Assembly: GCF_001281385.1 (NCBI RefSeq)
Contig: NZ_CP006911.1
Location: forward strand, 248,001 to 312,000
DNA: 64,000 nucleotides
Reading direction: 5' to 3'
Origin: Candidatus Pseudothioglobus singularis PS1
Lineage (GTDB): Bacteria; Pseudomonadota; Gammaproteobacteria; PS1; Pseudothioglobaceae
Notes under the pieces: model-generated
The model's database searches: none
What the model saw: only the letters and a program-made list of their open reading frames with translations
Told to the model about the DNA's origin: nothing
Program-made: the position numbers and the translations under genes
In this document: piece by piece, positions 47,228 through 56,605 of the stretch
Layout of the letters: the number at the start of each line of letters is the position of its first letter
Numbering within the stretch: the stretch's first letter is position 1

Positions 47228-49684
47228 ATGCTTGAAACAATATTTGAATACTCACTACTCTCTTTTCTTTTATCCATAGTCTTAATGCTGTTGGTTCTTG
47301 TTAAGACAAATATAAAGATGTGGCAGCTATGGCTTCTGGCCTTAGGATTGACTTACCCAGGCGCCGTCATTGCAAATCACTTTGGAGCACAATTCATCCT
47401 CCTTATTCTTTTTGTCATTGGTCTACTTATCGTACCAAACATTAGGATGATATTATTTACCAAGCCCCTCTTCAAAGTAATGCGTAAATCTTTACCGCCA
47501 ATCGGTGTCACAGAAAGTATTGCCCTCGAGGCTGGCAGCGTTTGGTGGGATGCAGAACTCTTTCAAGGTGATCCAAATTGGAAAGAATTAACTGATCTAG
47601 AGGCTACGCAGTTGACAGATGAGGAGCAAAGCTTTATTGATAATGAGGTTGAGACATTGTGCGCGATGGTCGACTCTCATGAAATTCAATCAACACACGA
47701 TCTCCCTAAGGAAGTCTGGAAGTTCATTTTTGACAAAGGATTTTTAGGTTTAATTATTCCTCAAGAGTTCAATGGAAAAGGCTTCTCTCACTTTGCCCAT
47801 GCTATTATTGTTGGTAAGCTCTCTTCGGCCTCACAATTTTTAGGAATTGCAGCCATGGTTCCAAATTCTCTTGGACCGGGTGAACTGCTTTTAAAATATG
47901 GTACTGAAGAGCAAAAACAACACTACTTGCCCCGCCTTGCAAAAGGCAAAGAGATCCCATGCTTTGGATTAACATCAACAGTGGCAGGTTCTGATGCTGG
48001 ATCTTTAGTTGATAATGGAATCGTTTGCTATGGCCAGTTTGATGGAAAAAAAGTACTAGGATTAAGGCTGAATTGGGAAAAACGCTACATCACTCTTGCC
48101 CCAATTGCTACTGTCATTGGTTTGGCCTTTAAGGCCTATGACCCTGATAACTTGCTTGCAGAGGACCACCCTCTTTACAAAAAAAATGACTTAGGGATTA
48201 CTTGCGCATTGATTCCACGAAATACGGACGGTCTAAGTATAGGAACCCGACATAAACCAATAGGAGAGCCATTTCAAAACGGCCCCATCTTCGGTAAGGA
48301 TGTCTTTATTCCAATGGACTGGGTCATTGGTGGTGACAAGATGATTGGCCATGGTTGGAGAATGCTTATGGAGTGTCTCAGCGTTGGCAGAGGAATTTCT
48401 CTTCCAGTAACAGGTGCATCTGCTACGCAAGCAATGCTTTTAACAACAAGCACATATTCACAAACGCGCGAGCAATTTGGAATACCGATTGCAAAAATGG
48501 AGGGAATCCAGGAGAAGCTTTCAAATCTTGCAACAAATGCATTTAGGGCTACCGCAAATATAAACCTCTCTACTTGGGCTCTTGATGCAGGCCACAGACC
48601 TTCCATTATTTCTGCGATTGTAAAATATAGAAATACACAACTACTTCAAAGCTCTTCAATCGATGCAATGGATGTCCATGGCGGAAGAGCGGTCATGGAG
48701 GGCAAGAGAAATTATGTATCGAATGTTTATTCAGGTGCACCCGTTGCCATTACAGTTGAGGGGGCCAACATTCTAACAAGAAGCTTGATGATTTTTGGCC
48801 AAGGCCTAATTAGATGTCATAAAACAATGCTTGATGAGTTGAGAGCACTTCATGATGAAAGCAAAGACTCTATCAAAAGGTTTGACAAAGCACTAGTCAT
48901 TCATGTTGGCAGTTTTGTTAATAATATTGCCAGAGCAATTTTGTTTTCATGGTCTCGTGGACGACTAGCTAAACCTTATGGGGACCACACTACCAAGGTC
49001 TATTATCGTAATCTTTCTGTATTGTCAGCCAAGTTTGCCTGTTTAACTGATATCGCCTCTCTGCTCTTAGGTGGCTCACTTAAAAGAAAAGAAATGATAT
49101 CGGGAAGGTTTGCAGATTCAATTTCAGCAATGTACGAAATTAGTTCTTGCTTAAAACTTTATGAAGAGAAGTTTCTGAATGATGATCACGCAAAGACCAT
49201 ACTTAAGCTTTCAATTCTTAGACTCATTCAAGAGGCAGACACTTCAATGCTTCTAAATATTGAAAGCATGCCAATCAACAGAGTGGCTAAATGGTTGTTG
49301 AGGCTTTTGTTTTTTCCATTTTCAGTTACCGCTTCTAAAATTGACGACAAGCTGATTATCAATACTTCAAGAGCTGTTCTTGATACTGAGTGGATAGAAA
49401 AAAACCTATCAACATGCATTTGCGCTAACCTTAAAGACAAGCCTGATCACCCTTTTAACATTCTTTTCAAGGGCTTTGAGGCTGGAAAAGAATTAAAAGT
49501 TTTAAGAGATAAGGCAAAAAAAGCAGGGTACAAATACCAGCCCAGCATTACATTGGAGTTTTGGCTTCAAGGACTTGTTGATAATAAAACCCTAACAATA
49601 GAAGATCGAGAGAATTGGTTAAGGTTAAATGATTTAGTTCTCGAGGCATTAAAAGTTGATGACTATGAGAGTTTGGATAAATAA
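47228..49684 (+). CDS. fadE: Acyl-CoA dehydrogenase, FadE type
   Basis: 818 aa, close to the 814 of E. coli FadE. Two to three hydrophobic segments (residues 7-80) anchor it to the membrane. The acyl-CoA dehydrogenase core follows from about 120, with CFGLTSTVAGSDAGS, GRGISLPV and AITVEGANILTRSLMIFGQG. A long C-terminal extension (DUF1974) is present, as in FadE. It introduces the first double bond in beta-oxidation. First gene of the operon, 15 bp before the fused hydratase/dehydrogenase gene. Confidence 0.96.
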   Translation: MLETIFEYSLLSFLLSIVLMLLVLVKTNIKMWQLWLLALGLTYPGAVIANHFGAQFILLILFVIGLLIVPNIRMILFTKPLFKVMRKSLPPIGVTESIALEAGSVWWDAELFQGDPNWKELTDLEATQLTDEEQSFIDNEVETLCAMVDSHEIQSTHDLPKEVWKFIFDKGFLGLIIPQEFNGKGFSHFAHAIIVGKLSSASQFLGIAAMVPNSLGPGELLLKYGTEEQKQHYLPRLAKGKEIPCFGLTSTVAGSDAGSLVDNGIVCYGQFDGKKVLGLRLNWEKRYITLAPIATVIGLAFKAYDPDNLLAEDHPLYKKNDLGITCALIPRNTDGLSIGTRHKPIGEPFQNGPIFGKDVFIPMDWVIGGDKMIGHGWRMLMECLSVGRGISLPVTGASATQAMLLTTSTYSQTREQFGIPIAKMEGIQEKLSNLATNAFRATANINLSTWALDAGHRPSIISAIVKYRNTQLLQSSSIDAMDVHGGRAVMEGKRNYVSNVYSGAPVAITVEGANILTRSLMIFGQGLIRCHKTMLDELRALHDESKDSIKRFDKALVIHVGSFVNNIARAILFSWSRGRLAKPYGDHTTKVYYRNLSVLSAKFACLTDIASLLLGGSLKRKEMISGRFADSISAMYEISSCLKLYEEKFLNDDHAKTILKLSILRLIQEADTSMLLNIESMPINRVAKWLLRLLFFPFSVTASKIDDKLIINTSRAVLDTEWIEKNLSTCICANLKDKPDHPFNILFKGFEAGKELKVLRDKAKKAGYKYQPSITLEFWLQGLVDNKTLTIEDRENWLRLNDLVLEALKVDDYESLDK

Positions 49685-49699
49685 AGATTTGGGGTAACT

Positions 49700-52138
49700 A
49701 TGAAAGAATTTTTTGATAAAGCCTTTACTAAGATTGCTGTATTAGGCTCTGGAACAATGGGTGGACAAATTGCTGCCCACTTTGCCAATTTAGGTTTTGA
49801 AACTCTGATGTTTGATACCAGTGAGGAAGCGCTATCAAAATCTATAGCAATGATGAAGAAATTAAAGCCTACGCCATTTGCAAGTCCCTCAGTTCCAGGC
49901 TTACTTAAGACATCAACCTATGAAAATTTAGATGCATTATCAAGTTGTGACTTCATCATAGAGTCTATTGTAGAAAATCTAGATATCAAAAAAAAGCTTT
50001 TTAAACAAATTTCACCACATGTTAATGAGAATGCCATTCTAGTAACGAATACATCTGGTTTGTCAATTCAAAAAATAGCTGAGTCAGCACCCGATAGTTT
50101 AAGGAGTCGAATTTTTGGCGTGCATTTCTTTAATCCTCCTAGATATTTGCCGCTGGTTGAACTCATTAGAACCTCATATAGCGACGAGAGTCTTTTAATA
50201 AAGGCTGAGGGTTTTATTACTTCAGCACTTGGTAAGGAGGTTGTTTATGCAAAAGATAGTCCTGCGTTTGTTGCCAATAGGATTGGTGTTTTCTCATTTA
50301 TGGCAGTTCTGAGGCACGCAGAAAACTTTAACCTTTCTGCTGACACAGTAGATGCGTTGACTGGAAAGAGAATTGGAAGGCCTGCTAGTGCTACCTTTAG
50401 GACCCTGGATGTTGTTGGCCTTGATGTCATGGCTAACGTAGTCAAAAATATATATGAAAATGCGAAAGATGATCCCTGGATTGAGTTATTTCAACTTCCA
50501 GATTGGATCGAGGCTTTAATTGAGAAAGGCTCGTTAGGAAGTAAAACCCGAAAGGGAATCTATGAAAAAGTTGGTAAAGATATATTTGTCTTTGACCCTA
50601 AGGGCGGAGAATATAGGCTCTCTGACAAAACGATTAGTCCCAAAGTTAAGAAAATAATAAAAGATAGTAGAACCATAGAAAATGCTCTTCTGGAGCTCTC
50701 TAAATGTGATGATCCACAAGCTCAATTCTTGTGGTCAGTTCATCGAGATGTATTTCATTACACTGCCTATCATCTTGAGCATGTTGCTGAAACTGCAAGA
50801 TGTGTTGATTTAGCATTGAAGTCAGGATTTGCCTGGCAAAAAGGAATCTTTGAACAAGTTCAGGTGACTGGTTGGTCTGAGGTAAGAGAGTTACTGAATC
50901 AAGACATTCAGGATGGAAAAACGCTTTCAAATCAAACCTTGCCAGTATGGGTCATGGATCAAGCTTTTGTCTATTCTGACGAGGGTGCATTTAATCCAAA
51001 CAAGAATCAGTTTATTCCGAGGTCTTCTCATCCGGTCTATGAAAGGCAATTAAATAAGGCACTCCTTAATGGAGAAAAGAAAGGCCATCTAGATATCTTG
51101 ATAGATGGTGAATCGACTAAATTAATTGACATAGGAGACGGTGTTGCTAGCGTTTCTTTTAAGACAAAAATGAATGTTTTAAGTTCCAGTGTATTAACTG
51201 AATTACCTGAATGCCTTGATTATCTGGAAAACAATGGCTTTCACGCCCTTATTTTTAAACAGGAACAAGAACATTTTTGTGCTGGCGCTAACCTCTATGA
51301 GGTTATTTCGGCAATTAAGCTTGGTCTGCTTGAAAAGGACCCTGGACTGTCATCTAATGCAAAAAAGAAGGCTTTTGAGGTCATGCATCCTGAGCTCCCA
51401 AAACTTGGAAAACTATACTCAATTAAAAAAACGGTCCGCATGTTGCAAGATTTGTTGATGCGTCTTAAACATGGCAAAATATTAACCATAGCTGCGGTAG
51501 ATGGGTTGGCTCTCGGAGGGGGCTGTGAGCTTTTACTTCACTGCAATAGAGTAGTTGCCTCAATGAACTCTTATATCGGTCTAGTGGAAGTTGGTATTGG
51601 AGGAATTCCTGCTGGTTGTGGTAGCAAGGAGATGGCGCTAAGGGCATATTTAAATAAAGAGTCTGATGATATATTTCCTCTGTTATCTAAACATTTTGAG
51701 CAGATTGCAATGGCAAAAGTCTCTGCTAGTGCTCTGGAAGCAAAGGAAATGGGATACCTGAAGACTGAAGATGTCATTATTGCTAATCCAAATGAATTAC
51801 TTTACGTTGCAAAAAATCAAGCTTTAGCAATGCTAGAGTCAGGCTTCAGATCTCCATTGGATGACACATTCAAAGTAGTTGGTAAGGCTGGTTATGCAAA
51901 CATCATGGCTCAAGTTGCCAACCTCTTTGAGGGAAACTTTATGTCCAAACATGATAAATATTGCATTTCTTCATTAGCCAAAGTGATGACAGGCTCGCTA
52001 GTTGAGGAGAACACTGTAGTGAATTCAAAAATGCTATTAGATCTTGAAAGAAAATACTTTGTTGAGCTTTTGGGCACGCAGAAAACTCAAGACAGAATTG
52101 AGTTTATGCTTCGAAATAGTAAACCCCTACGCAATTAA
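49700..52138 (+). CDS. 3-hydroxyacyl-CoA dehydrogenase / enoyl-CoA hydratase fusion, FadN-like
   Basis: 812 aa. The dehydrogenase comes first: NAD-binding VLGSGTMGGQIAAHFANLG (residues about 14-32), then the catalytic-His segment GVHFFNPPRYLPLVELI. The hydratase lies in the C-terminal half: HFCAGANLYEV, AAVDGLALGGGCELLLHCNR and GLVEVGIGGIPAGCGSKE. This order is opposite to E. coli FadB, where the hydratase is N-terminal, and matches the Bacillus FadN type. It performs the second and third steps of beta-oxidation. Between fadE and fadA. Confidence 0.93.
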   Translation: MKEFFDKAFTKIAVLGSGTMGGQIAAHFANLGFETLMFDTSEEALSKSIAMMKKLKPTPFASPSVPGLLKTSTYENLDALSSCDFIIESIVENLDIKKKLFKQISPHVNENAILVTNTSGLSIQKIAESAPDSLRSRIFGVHFFNPPRYLPLVELIRTSYSDESLLIKAEGFITSALGKEVVYAKDSPAFVANRIGVFSFMAVLRHAENFNLSADTVDALTGKRIGRPASATFRTLDVVGLDVMANVVKNIYENAKDDPWIELFQLPDWIEALIEKGSLGSKTRKGIYEKVGKDIFVFDPKGGEYRLSDKTISPKVKKIIKDSRTIENALLELSKCDDPQAQFLWSVHRDVFHYTAYHLEHVAETARCVDLALKSGFAWQKGIFEQVQVTGWSEVRELLNQDIQDGKTLSNQTLPVWVMDQAFVYSDEGAFNPNKNQFIPRSSHPVYERQLNKALLNGEKKGHLDILIDGESTKLIDIGDGVASVSFKTKMNVLSSSVLTELPECLDYLENNGFHALIFKQEQEHFCAGANLYEVISAIKLGLLEKDPGLSSNAKKKAFEVMHPELPKLGKLYSIKKTVRMLQDLLMRLKHGKILTIAAVDGLALGGGCELLLHCNRVVASMNSYIGLVEVGIGGIPAGCGSKEMALRAYLNKESDDIFPLLSKHFEQIAMAKVSASALEAKEMGYLKTEDVIIANPNELLYVAKNQALAMLESGFRSPLDDTFKVVGKAGYANIMAQVANLFEGNFMSKHDKYCISSLAKVMTGSLVEENTVVNSKMLLDLERKYFVELLGTQKTQDRIEFMLRNSKPLRN

Positions 52139-52150
52139 CTGGAGAATATG

Positions 52151-53338
52151 ATGAGAAAAGCTTATATTATTGATGCAAAAAGAACTCCAGTAGGAAAAGC
52201 CAGAGGATTACTATCCAAAACTAGAGCAGATGACTTATTGGTTCATGCCATACAAAGTGTGCTTAAAGCATCAGATTCAAGTGAAGAAATCAACAAAAGT
52301 ATTGACGATATTATTGTTGGCTGTGCCATGCCAGAGGGCCCCCAAGGATTAAATATTGCTCGAATTGCTACACTACTTGCTGGTCTGCCAGATTCGACTC
52401 CTGCTTATACATTAAATAGATTTTGCTCGTCCGGGCTTCAATCCGTATCTAATGCTGCTGACCTAGTAAAATCTGGATCATCTGATCTGGTCATTGCTGC
52501 TGGCGTCGAAAGCATGAGTAGTGTTCCGATGACAGGCTTTAAGCCTTCAATGAACCCTAAAATTTTGTCTGATGAGAATATTTCTATTGCTTATGGTATG
52601 GGGCTGACAGCTGAGAAGGTAGTTCAGAAATATGGTATCACTAGAGAAGCCCAAGACCAATTTGCTTATGAGAGTCACCAAAAAGCTATTCATGCAAATA
52701 ATAACGGCTTATTTGAGAATGAAATTGCTCCAATATCAACTGTCGAGGATAGCTATTCAGTTAAATCTAATGAGTATATAAAAAATACCAATCTTGTTTC
52801 TAAAGATGAAGGGCCCAGAAAAGATACAAGTCTAGAAATTCTAGCAAAACTTAGAACCGTATTTGCACAAGATGGTTCAGTTACGGCAGGAAACAGTTCG
52901 CAAATGTCAGATGCAGCCGCAGCTGTTCTTGTTGCCAGTGAAGAAGCTGTTGAAAAGTATAATCTAACCCCTAAGGCTGAATTTATGGGCTTTTCTGTAG
53001 CAGGTGTTCCGGCAGAAATTATGGGTATTGGTCCAGTCAAGGCAGTTCCAAAGGTTCTTAATTCTTTGAATCTTAGTCTTGATGACATTGGTTGGATAGA
53101 GCTTAATGAGGCTTTTGCTGCCCAATCCTTGGCTGTCATTAAGGAATTGAACCTTGACCCTGAAAAAGTCAATCCGCTTGGTGGAGCAATAGCACTTGGG
53201 CACCCTCTTGGAGCAACGGGCGCAATTAGAGTTGCGACGCTGATCTCAGCTATGCAAAGAGAAAAGATTGATTATGGTATGGTGACCATGTGTATTGGAA
53301 CCGGAATGGGTGCAGCAGGGATTATTAAAAGATGCTAA
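52151..53338 (+). CDS. fadA: Acetyl-CoA acyltransferase (3-ketoacyl-CoA thiolase)
   Basis: 395 aa from the ATG at 52151, which has GGAG six bases upstream; an ATG at 52148 is too close. The nucleophilic Cys is in NRFCSSGLQSV near residue 92. The C-terminal catalytic pair is in GGAIALGHPLGATGA and MCIGTGMGAAG. It releases acetyl-CoA in the last step of beta-oxidation and completes the multienzyme set with the preceding gene. Confidence 0.96.
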   Translation: MRKAYIIDAKRTPVGKARGLLSKTRADDLLVHAIQSVLKASDSSEEINKSIDDIIVGCAMPEGPQGLNIARIATLLAGLPDSTPAYTLNRFCSSGLQSVSNAADLVKSGSSDLVIAAGVESMSSVPMTGFKPSMNPKILSDENISIAYGMGLTAEKVVQKYGITREAQDQFAYESHQKAIHANNNGLFENEIAPISTVEDSYSVKSNEYIKNTNLVSKDEGPRKDTSLEILAKLRTVFAQDGSVTAGNSSQMSDAAAAVLVASEEAVEKYNLTPKAEFMGFSVAGVPAEIMGIGPVKAVPKVLNSLNLSLDDIGWIELNEAFAAQSLAVIKELNLDPEKVNPLGGAIALGHPLGATGAIRVATLISAMQREKIDYGMVTMCIGTGMGAAGIIKRC

Positions 53339-53345
53339 ATAGTTT

Positions 53346-54326
53346 ATGACAAATCAAAACTACATTGACCGACTTAGACTGCCAATTATTCAGTCACCCA
53401 TGTTTATTGTCTCAAACGCAAGGCTTGTAATCGCCTCATCAAAGGCAGGCATTGTTGGCTCTTTTCCGACCGCAAATTGCCGAACTTTAGAAGCTTTAGA
53501 TCAAGAATTTACTAATATAAATCAAGCTCTAGGCTCTGGCAAGGATGCACTTCCATGGGCAGTAAATATCATTGTCAGTAAAATGTATGCCAGGAGTAAT
53601 GATGACATTGACTTAATTCTTAAGCATAAGCCGCCTATCGTCATTACCTCACTTGGAAACCCTAAAGATGTTGTCCAAAAAGTTCATGAATATGGCGGCC
53701 TAGTATATTCAGATGTTATTAATTTGTACCACTCAAAAAAGGCAATTAGCGCAGGAGTAGACGGCCTTATTCTGGTTTGCAACGGTGCAGGCGGTCATAC
53801 TGGAGACTTGTCTCCATTTGCTTTTGTATCCGAGGTAAGAAATATATTTGATGGAACCATTATAGTTGGTGGAAGTATAAGCTCTGGCGAATCAATTCTA
53901 GCGATTCAGGCGTTAGGTGCAGATTTAGCTTACATGGGAACGCGCTTTATTGCTACCGAAGAGAGTGATGCGACAGAAGACTACAAGCAAATGATTTTAA
54001 ATGCCTCAGCGAGTGATATTATCAAGTCTAATAAAATTACAGGCGTTAATGGAAACTGGCTTGAGGAATCCCTTCAAAATGCTGGAATCTCTCCAAATGC
54101 TGGTGGAATTAAATCAACCATTGCCGATTTTAAGAAAATGCTTATGCCTCTTATAAAGCAGAAACTAAAGGTGGACTTTGATGTCAGCAAAGCCACTGCC
54201 AAGAGATGGAAGGACATTTTTTCTGCTGGCCAAGGCGTTGGATCTATTTCCAATGTACCAAGTGTTGAGGATTTAGTGATAGAATTAGAACAGCAGTATA
54301 CTAAATCAAAAAGTCGAATCATATAG
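53346..54326 (+). CDS. Nitronate monooxygenase / 2-nitropropane dioxygenase family flavoprotein
   Basis: 326 aa. The FMN-binding TIM barrel shows as QSPMFIVSNARLVIASSKAG, NGAGGHTGDLSPFAFV and GADLAYMGTRFIATEES, typical of the NPD family. Members oxidise nitronates, and some relatives are enoyl-ACP reductases (FabK). Its place inside a beta-oxidation operon, 7 bp after fadA, suggests a role with unusual acyl chains; this is an inference. A catalytic His is in GGHTGD. Confidence 0.88.
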   Translation: MTNQNYIDRLRLPIIQSPMFIVSNARLVIASSKAGIVGSFPTANCRTLEALDQEFTNINQALGSGKDALPWAVNIIVSKMYARSNDDIDLILKHKPPIVITSLGNPKDVVQKVHEYGGLVYSDVINLYHSKKAISAGVDGLILVCNGAGGHTGDLSPFAFVSEVRNIFDGTIIVGGSISSGESILAIQALGADLAYMGTRFIATEESDATEDYKQMILNASASDIIKSNKITGVNGNWLEESLQNAGISPNAGGIKSTIADFKKMLMPLIKQKLKVDFDVSKATAKRWKDIFSAGQGVGSISNVPSVEDLVIELEQQYTKSKSRII

Positions 54327-54336
54327 GGATAAATAG

Positions 54337-54906
54337 ATGCTATCTAAGCCGGCCAAGAGAGATCTAAAACATAATAGAACAATCAAAGGCAAAGGCTATA
54401 AAAGAGAGGATGGGTTGTGGGATATAGAGGTCTTTCTGATTGACAGTAAAACCTACTCTTTTGAAAATATGCATCGAGGCTATATCAGTTCAGGAGAGCC
54501 TCTTCATGATATGGCGGTTAGATTGACTCTCAATGATGAAAGAAAAATTATTGATATTGAGGCAGTAATTAATGCCTCTCCTTATAATATTTGTCCACAA
54601 GCGGTTGAAAACTGTCAAAAATTGAAAGGGGAGCACTTAATTGCTGGATTCAATCGAAAAGTTATAAAAACGATGGGTGGAGAGAAGGGCTGTAGACACA
54701 TTACCGATCTTTTAGCATATGCAGGAACAATTGCTTACCAAACGCTTTGGAAAGAAAAAACTGGCGGTGAAGCTAAGACTATTACTGAAGAAGAAGCTAA
54801 ATCAATTGAAAAGAAGTTTGCAAACTCATGTTTTGCATTCAAAAAGGATGGAGAGGTTTATAATCAATACAAGGAAATATTAATAGGCAAACTTGAAAAC
54901 AGTTAA
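54337..54906 (+). CDS. DUF2889-family protein in the fad operon
   Basis: 189 aa, no signal peptide. The family motif is GGEKGCRHITDLLAYAGTIA, with Cys and His conserved, after DIEAVINASPYNICPQAVEN. The function of DUF2889 proteins is unknown; they recur near CoA- and aromatic-metabolism genes. It starts 10 bp after the nitronate monooxygenase gene and ends 19 bp before fadD, so it belongs to this operon and probably takes part in the same pathway. Confidence 0.85.
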   Translation: MLSKPAKRDLKHNRTIKGKGYKREDGLWDIEVFLIDSKTYSFENMHRGYISSGEPLHDMAVRLTLNDERKIIDIEAVINASPYNICPQAVENCQKLKGEHLIAGFNRKVIKTMGGEKGCRHITDLLAYAGTIAYQTLWKEKTGGEAKTITEEEAKSIEKKFANSCFAFKKDGEVYNQYKEILIGKLENS

Positions 54907-54925
54907 TACTGATTAAGGAGAAAAA

Positions 54926-56572
54926 ATGGAAACAAAGATACCAAATAAACTTGAAGAAACAGAGTTTTTTAAAGAGCATGGAAATTTAGTAGAGTTCTTT
55001 GATAACTGTTGTAGAGAGCACAAAGGTAAAACAGCTTTTGAGAGTTTCGGTGTTGAATTGACCTATGAAGACCTGTCAGAAAAAGTTGACGCTTTTGCCT
55101 CATGGCTCAGCGCTAACTTTCAAGTGGGTGATAGAGTTGCAGTCATGATGCCTAATATGCTGGTTTATCCTCTTATAGTTTATGGTGCCTTAAAGGCAGG
55201 TATTGTTGTTGTCAATATTAATCCTCTTTATACCCAAAGGGAACTTGAACACGTACTAAGAGATAGTGAGGCAAAATTACTGTTGGTATGGGAGGGCGTT
55301 GCCAACGTAGCAGCAAAATCAGATCTCGCTAATGTAGAAAAAGTATTGGTAACAACTGTTGGAGATCTTCTTGGTTTCAAGGGCAAAATTATTAATTTAG
55401 TCACTAGAAAAGTAAAAAAGTTAGTCCCCAAATATCACATTGATGGTGCAACAATGTTTCTTGATGTTTTGAATAGCAATGAAGGCTCTAGTCCTGAATC
55501 ATTAGATATTTCAATTGAAAGTACAGCTTTTCTTCAATATACTGGAGGAACAACAGGTGTTTCGAAAGGTGCTGTTCTGACGCACAGAAATATTCTTGCA
55601 AATATCATTCAAGCCTTCTTTACAATTGATCCCAAAATGTATGATGATTCAAGAAATGAGCAAAGAATCGCTATTTGCCCACTCCCTTTGTATCATATTT
55701 TTGCATTAACTGTGCATAACTTCATGTTGTTCCATATTGGTGGAAGAAGTGTCCTGATTACTAATCCTAGGGATCTAAAAACTTTCGTCTCAATAATGAA
55801 AAAACATAAATTTCATATGATTTCAGGTGTGAACACGCTTTATGAGGCGCTATTAAATTATGATGCCTTTAAGGAGCTAGATTTTAGTAATTTGCTCATG
55901 TCTTTGAGTGGTGGTATGGCTGCATTAGATACAACCGCAAAGAGATGGGCTGAGGTCACAAAATCTGTAATCTGGCAGGCGTATGGATTAACTGAAACAT
56001 CTCCTTTAGTAAGTGTTAATGACTACAAGCAGACTGAATTTACAGGCTCTGTGGGTTTGCCTGCTGCCTATACTGAAATTGAGATTAGGGACGAGAGTGG
56101 TAATGCTCTTTCAGAAACGAATGCTGTTGGAGAGCTATGCGTCAGAGGTCCACAGGTTATGAGCGGATATTGGAAGTCCGAAGTCTCAGGTCTTGACGAG
56201 AATAACTGGTTTATGACCGGCGATATTGCTCGAATTGATGAAACTGGTAATATTTTTATTGTCGATAGAAAGAAAGACATGATTATTGTCTCAGGCTTTA
56301 ACGTCTTTCCAAATGAAGTTGAGGCAGTGGTTAATGAACACCCTGCTGTTCTTGAATGCGGCTGTGTTGGAGTAGAAGGTGAGAATTCTCAAGAACTCGT
56401 GAAAGTTTTTATTGTTCTTCATGATGGACAAACTGCAACTGAGGATGAAATTATCAGTTTTTGTAGGGAAAAGTTAACTGCTTATAAAGTTCCAAAGCAT
56501 ATAGAATTTATCAAAGAGATTCCAAAAACAAATGTTGGTAAAGTTCTAAGAAGAGAGCTGAAAGAAAATTAA
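54926..56572 (+). CDS. fadD: Long-chain fatty acid--CoA ligase
   Basis: 548 aa. The AMP-binding core has LQYTGGTTGVSKGAVLTHRN, YGLTETSPLVSVND, GELCVRGPQVMSGYW and the hinge DRKKDMIIVSGFNVFPNEVE; the C-terminal lysine is in KTNVGKVLRREL. It activates fatty acids by adenylation and CoA transfer before beta-oxidation. It is the last fad gene here, downstream of DUF2889, with an AAGGAG ribosome binding site. Specificity for chain length cannot be read from sequence. Confidence 0.95.
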   Translation: METKIPNKLEETEFFKEHGNLVEFFDNCCREHKGKTAFESFGVELTYEDLSEKVDAFASWLSANFQVGDRVAVMMPNMLVYPLIVYGALKAGIVVVNINPLYTQRELEHVLRDSEAKLLLVWEGVANVAAKSDLANVEKVLVTTVGDLLGFKGKIINLVTRKVKKLVPKYHIDGATMFLDVLNSNEGSSPESLDISIESTAFLQYTGGTTGVSKGAVLTHRNILANIIQAFFTIDPKMYDDSRNEQRIAICPLPLYHIFALTVHNFMLFHIGGRSVLITNPRDLKTFVSIMKKHKFHMISGVNTLYEALLNYDAFKELDFSNLLMSLSGGMAALDTTAKRWAEVTKSVIWQAYGLTETSPLVSVNDYKQTEFTGSVGLPAAYTEIEIRDESGNALSETNAVGELCVRGPQVMSGYWKSEVSGLDENNWFMTGDIARIDETGNIFIVDRKKDMIIVSGFNVFPNEVEAVVNEHPAVLECGCVGVEGENSQELVKVFIVLHDGQTATEDEIISFCREKLTAYKVPKHIEFIKEIPKTNVGKVLRRELKEN

Positions 56573-56605
56573 TAGGCCCAATTAAATTAATAGTTATTTC
56601 AATCT

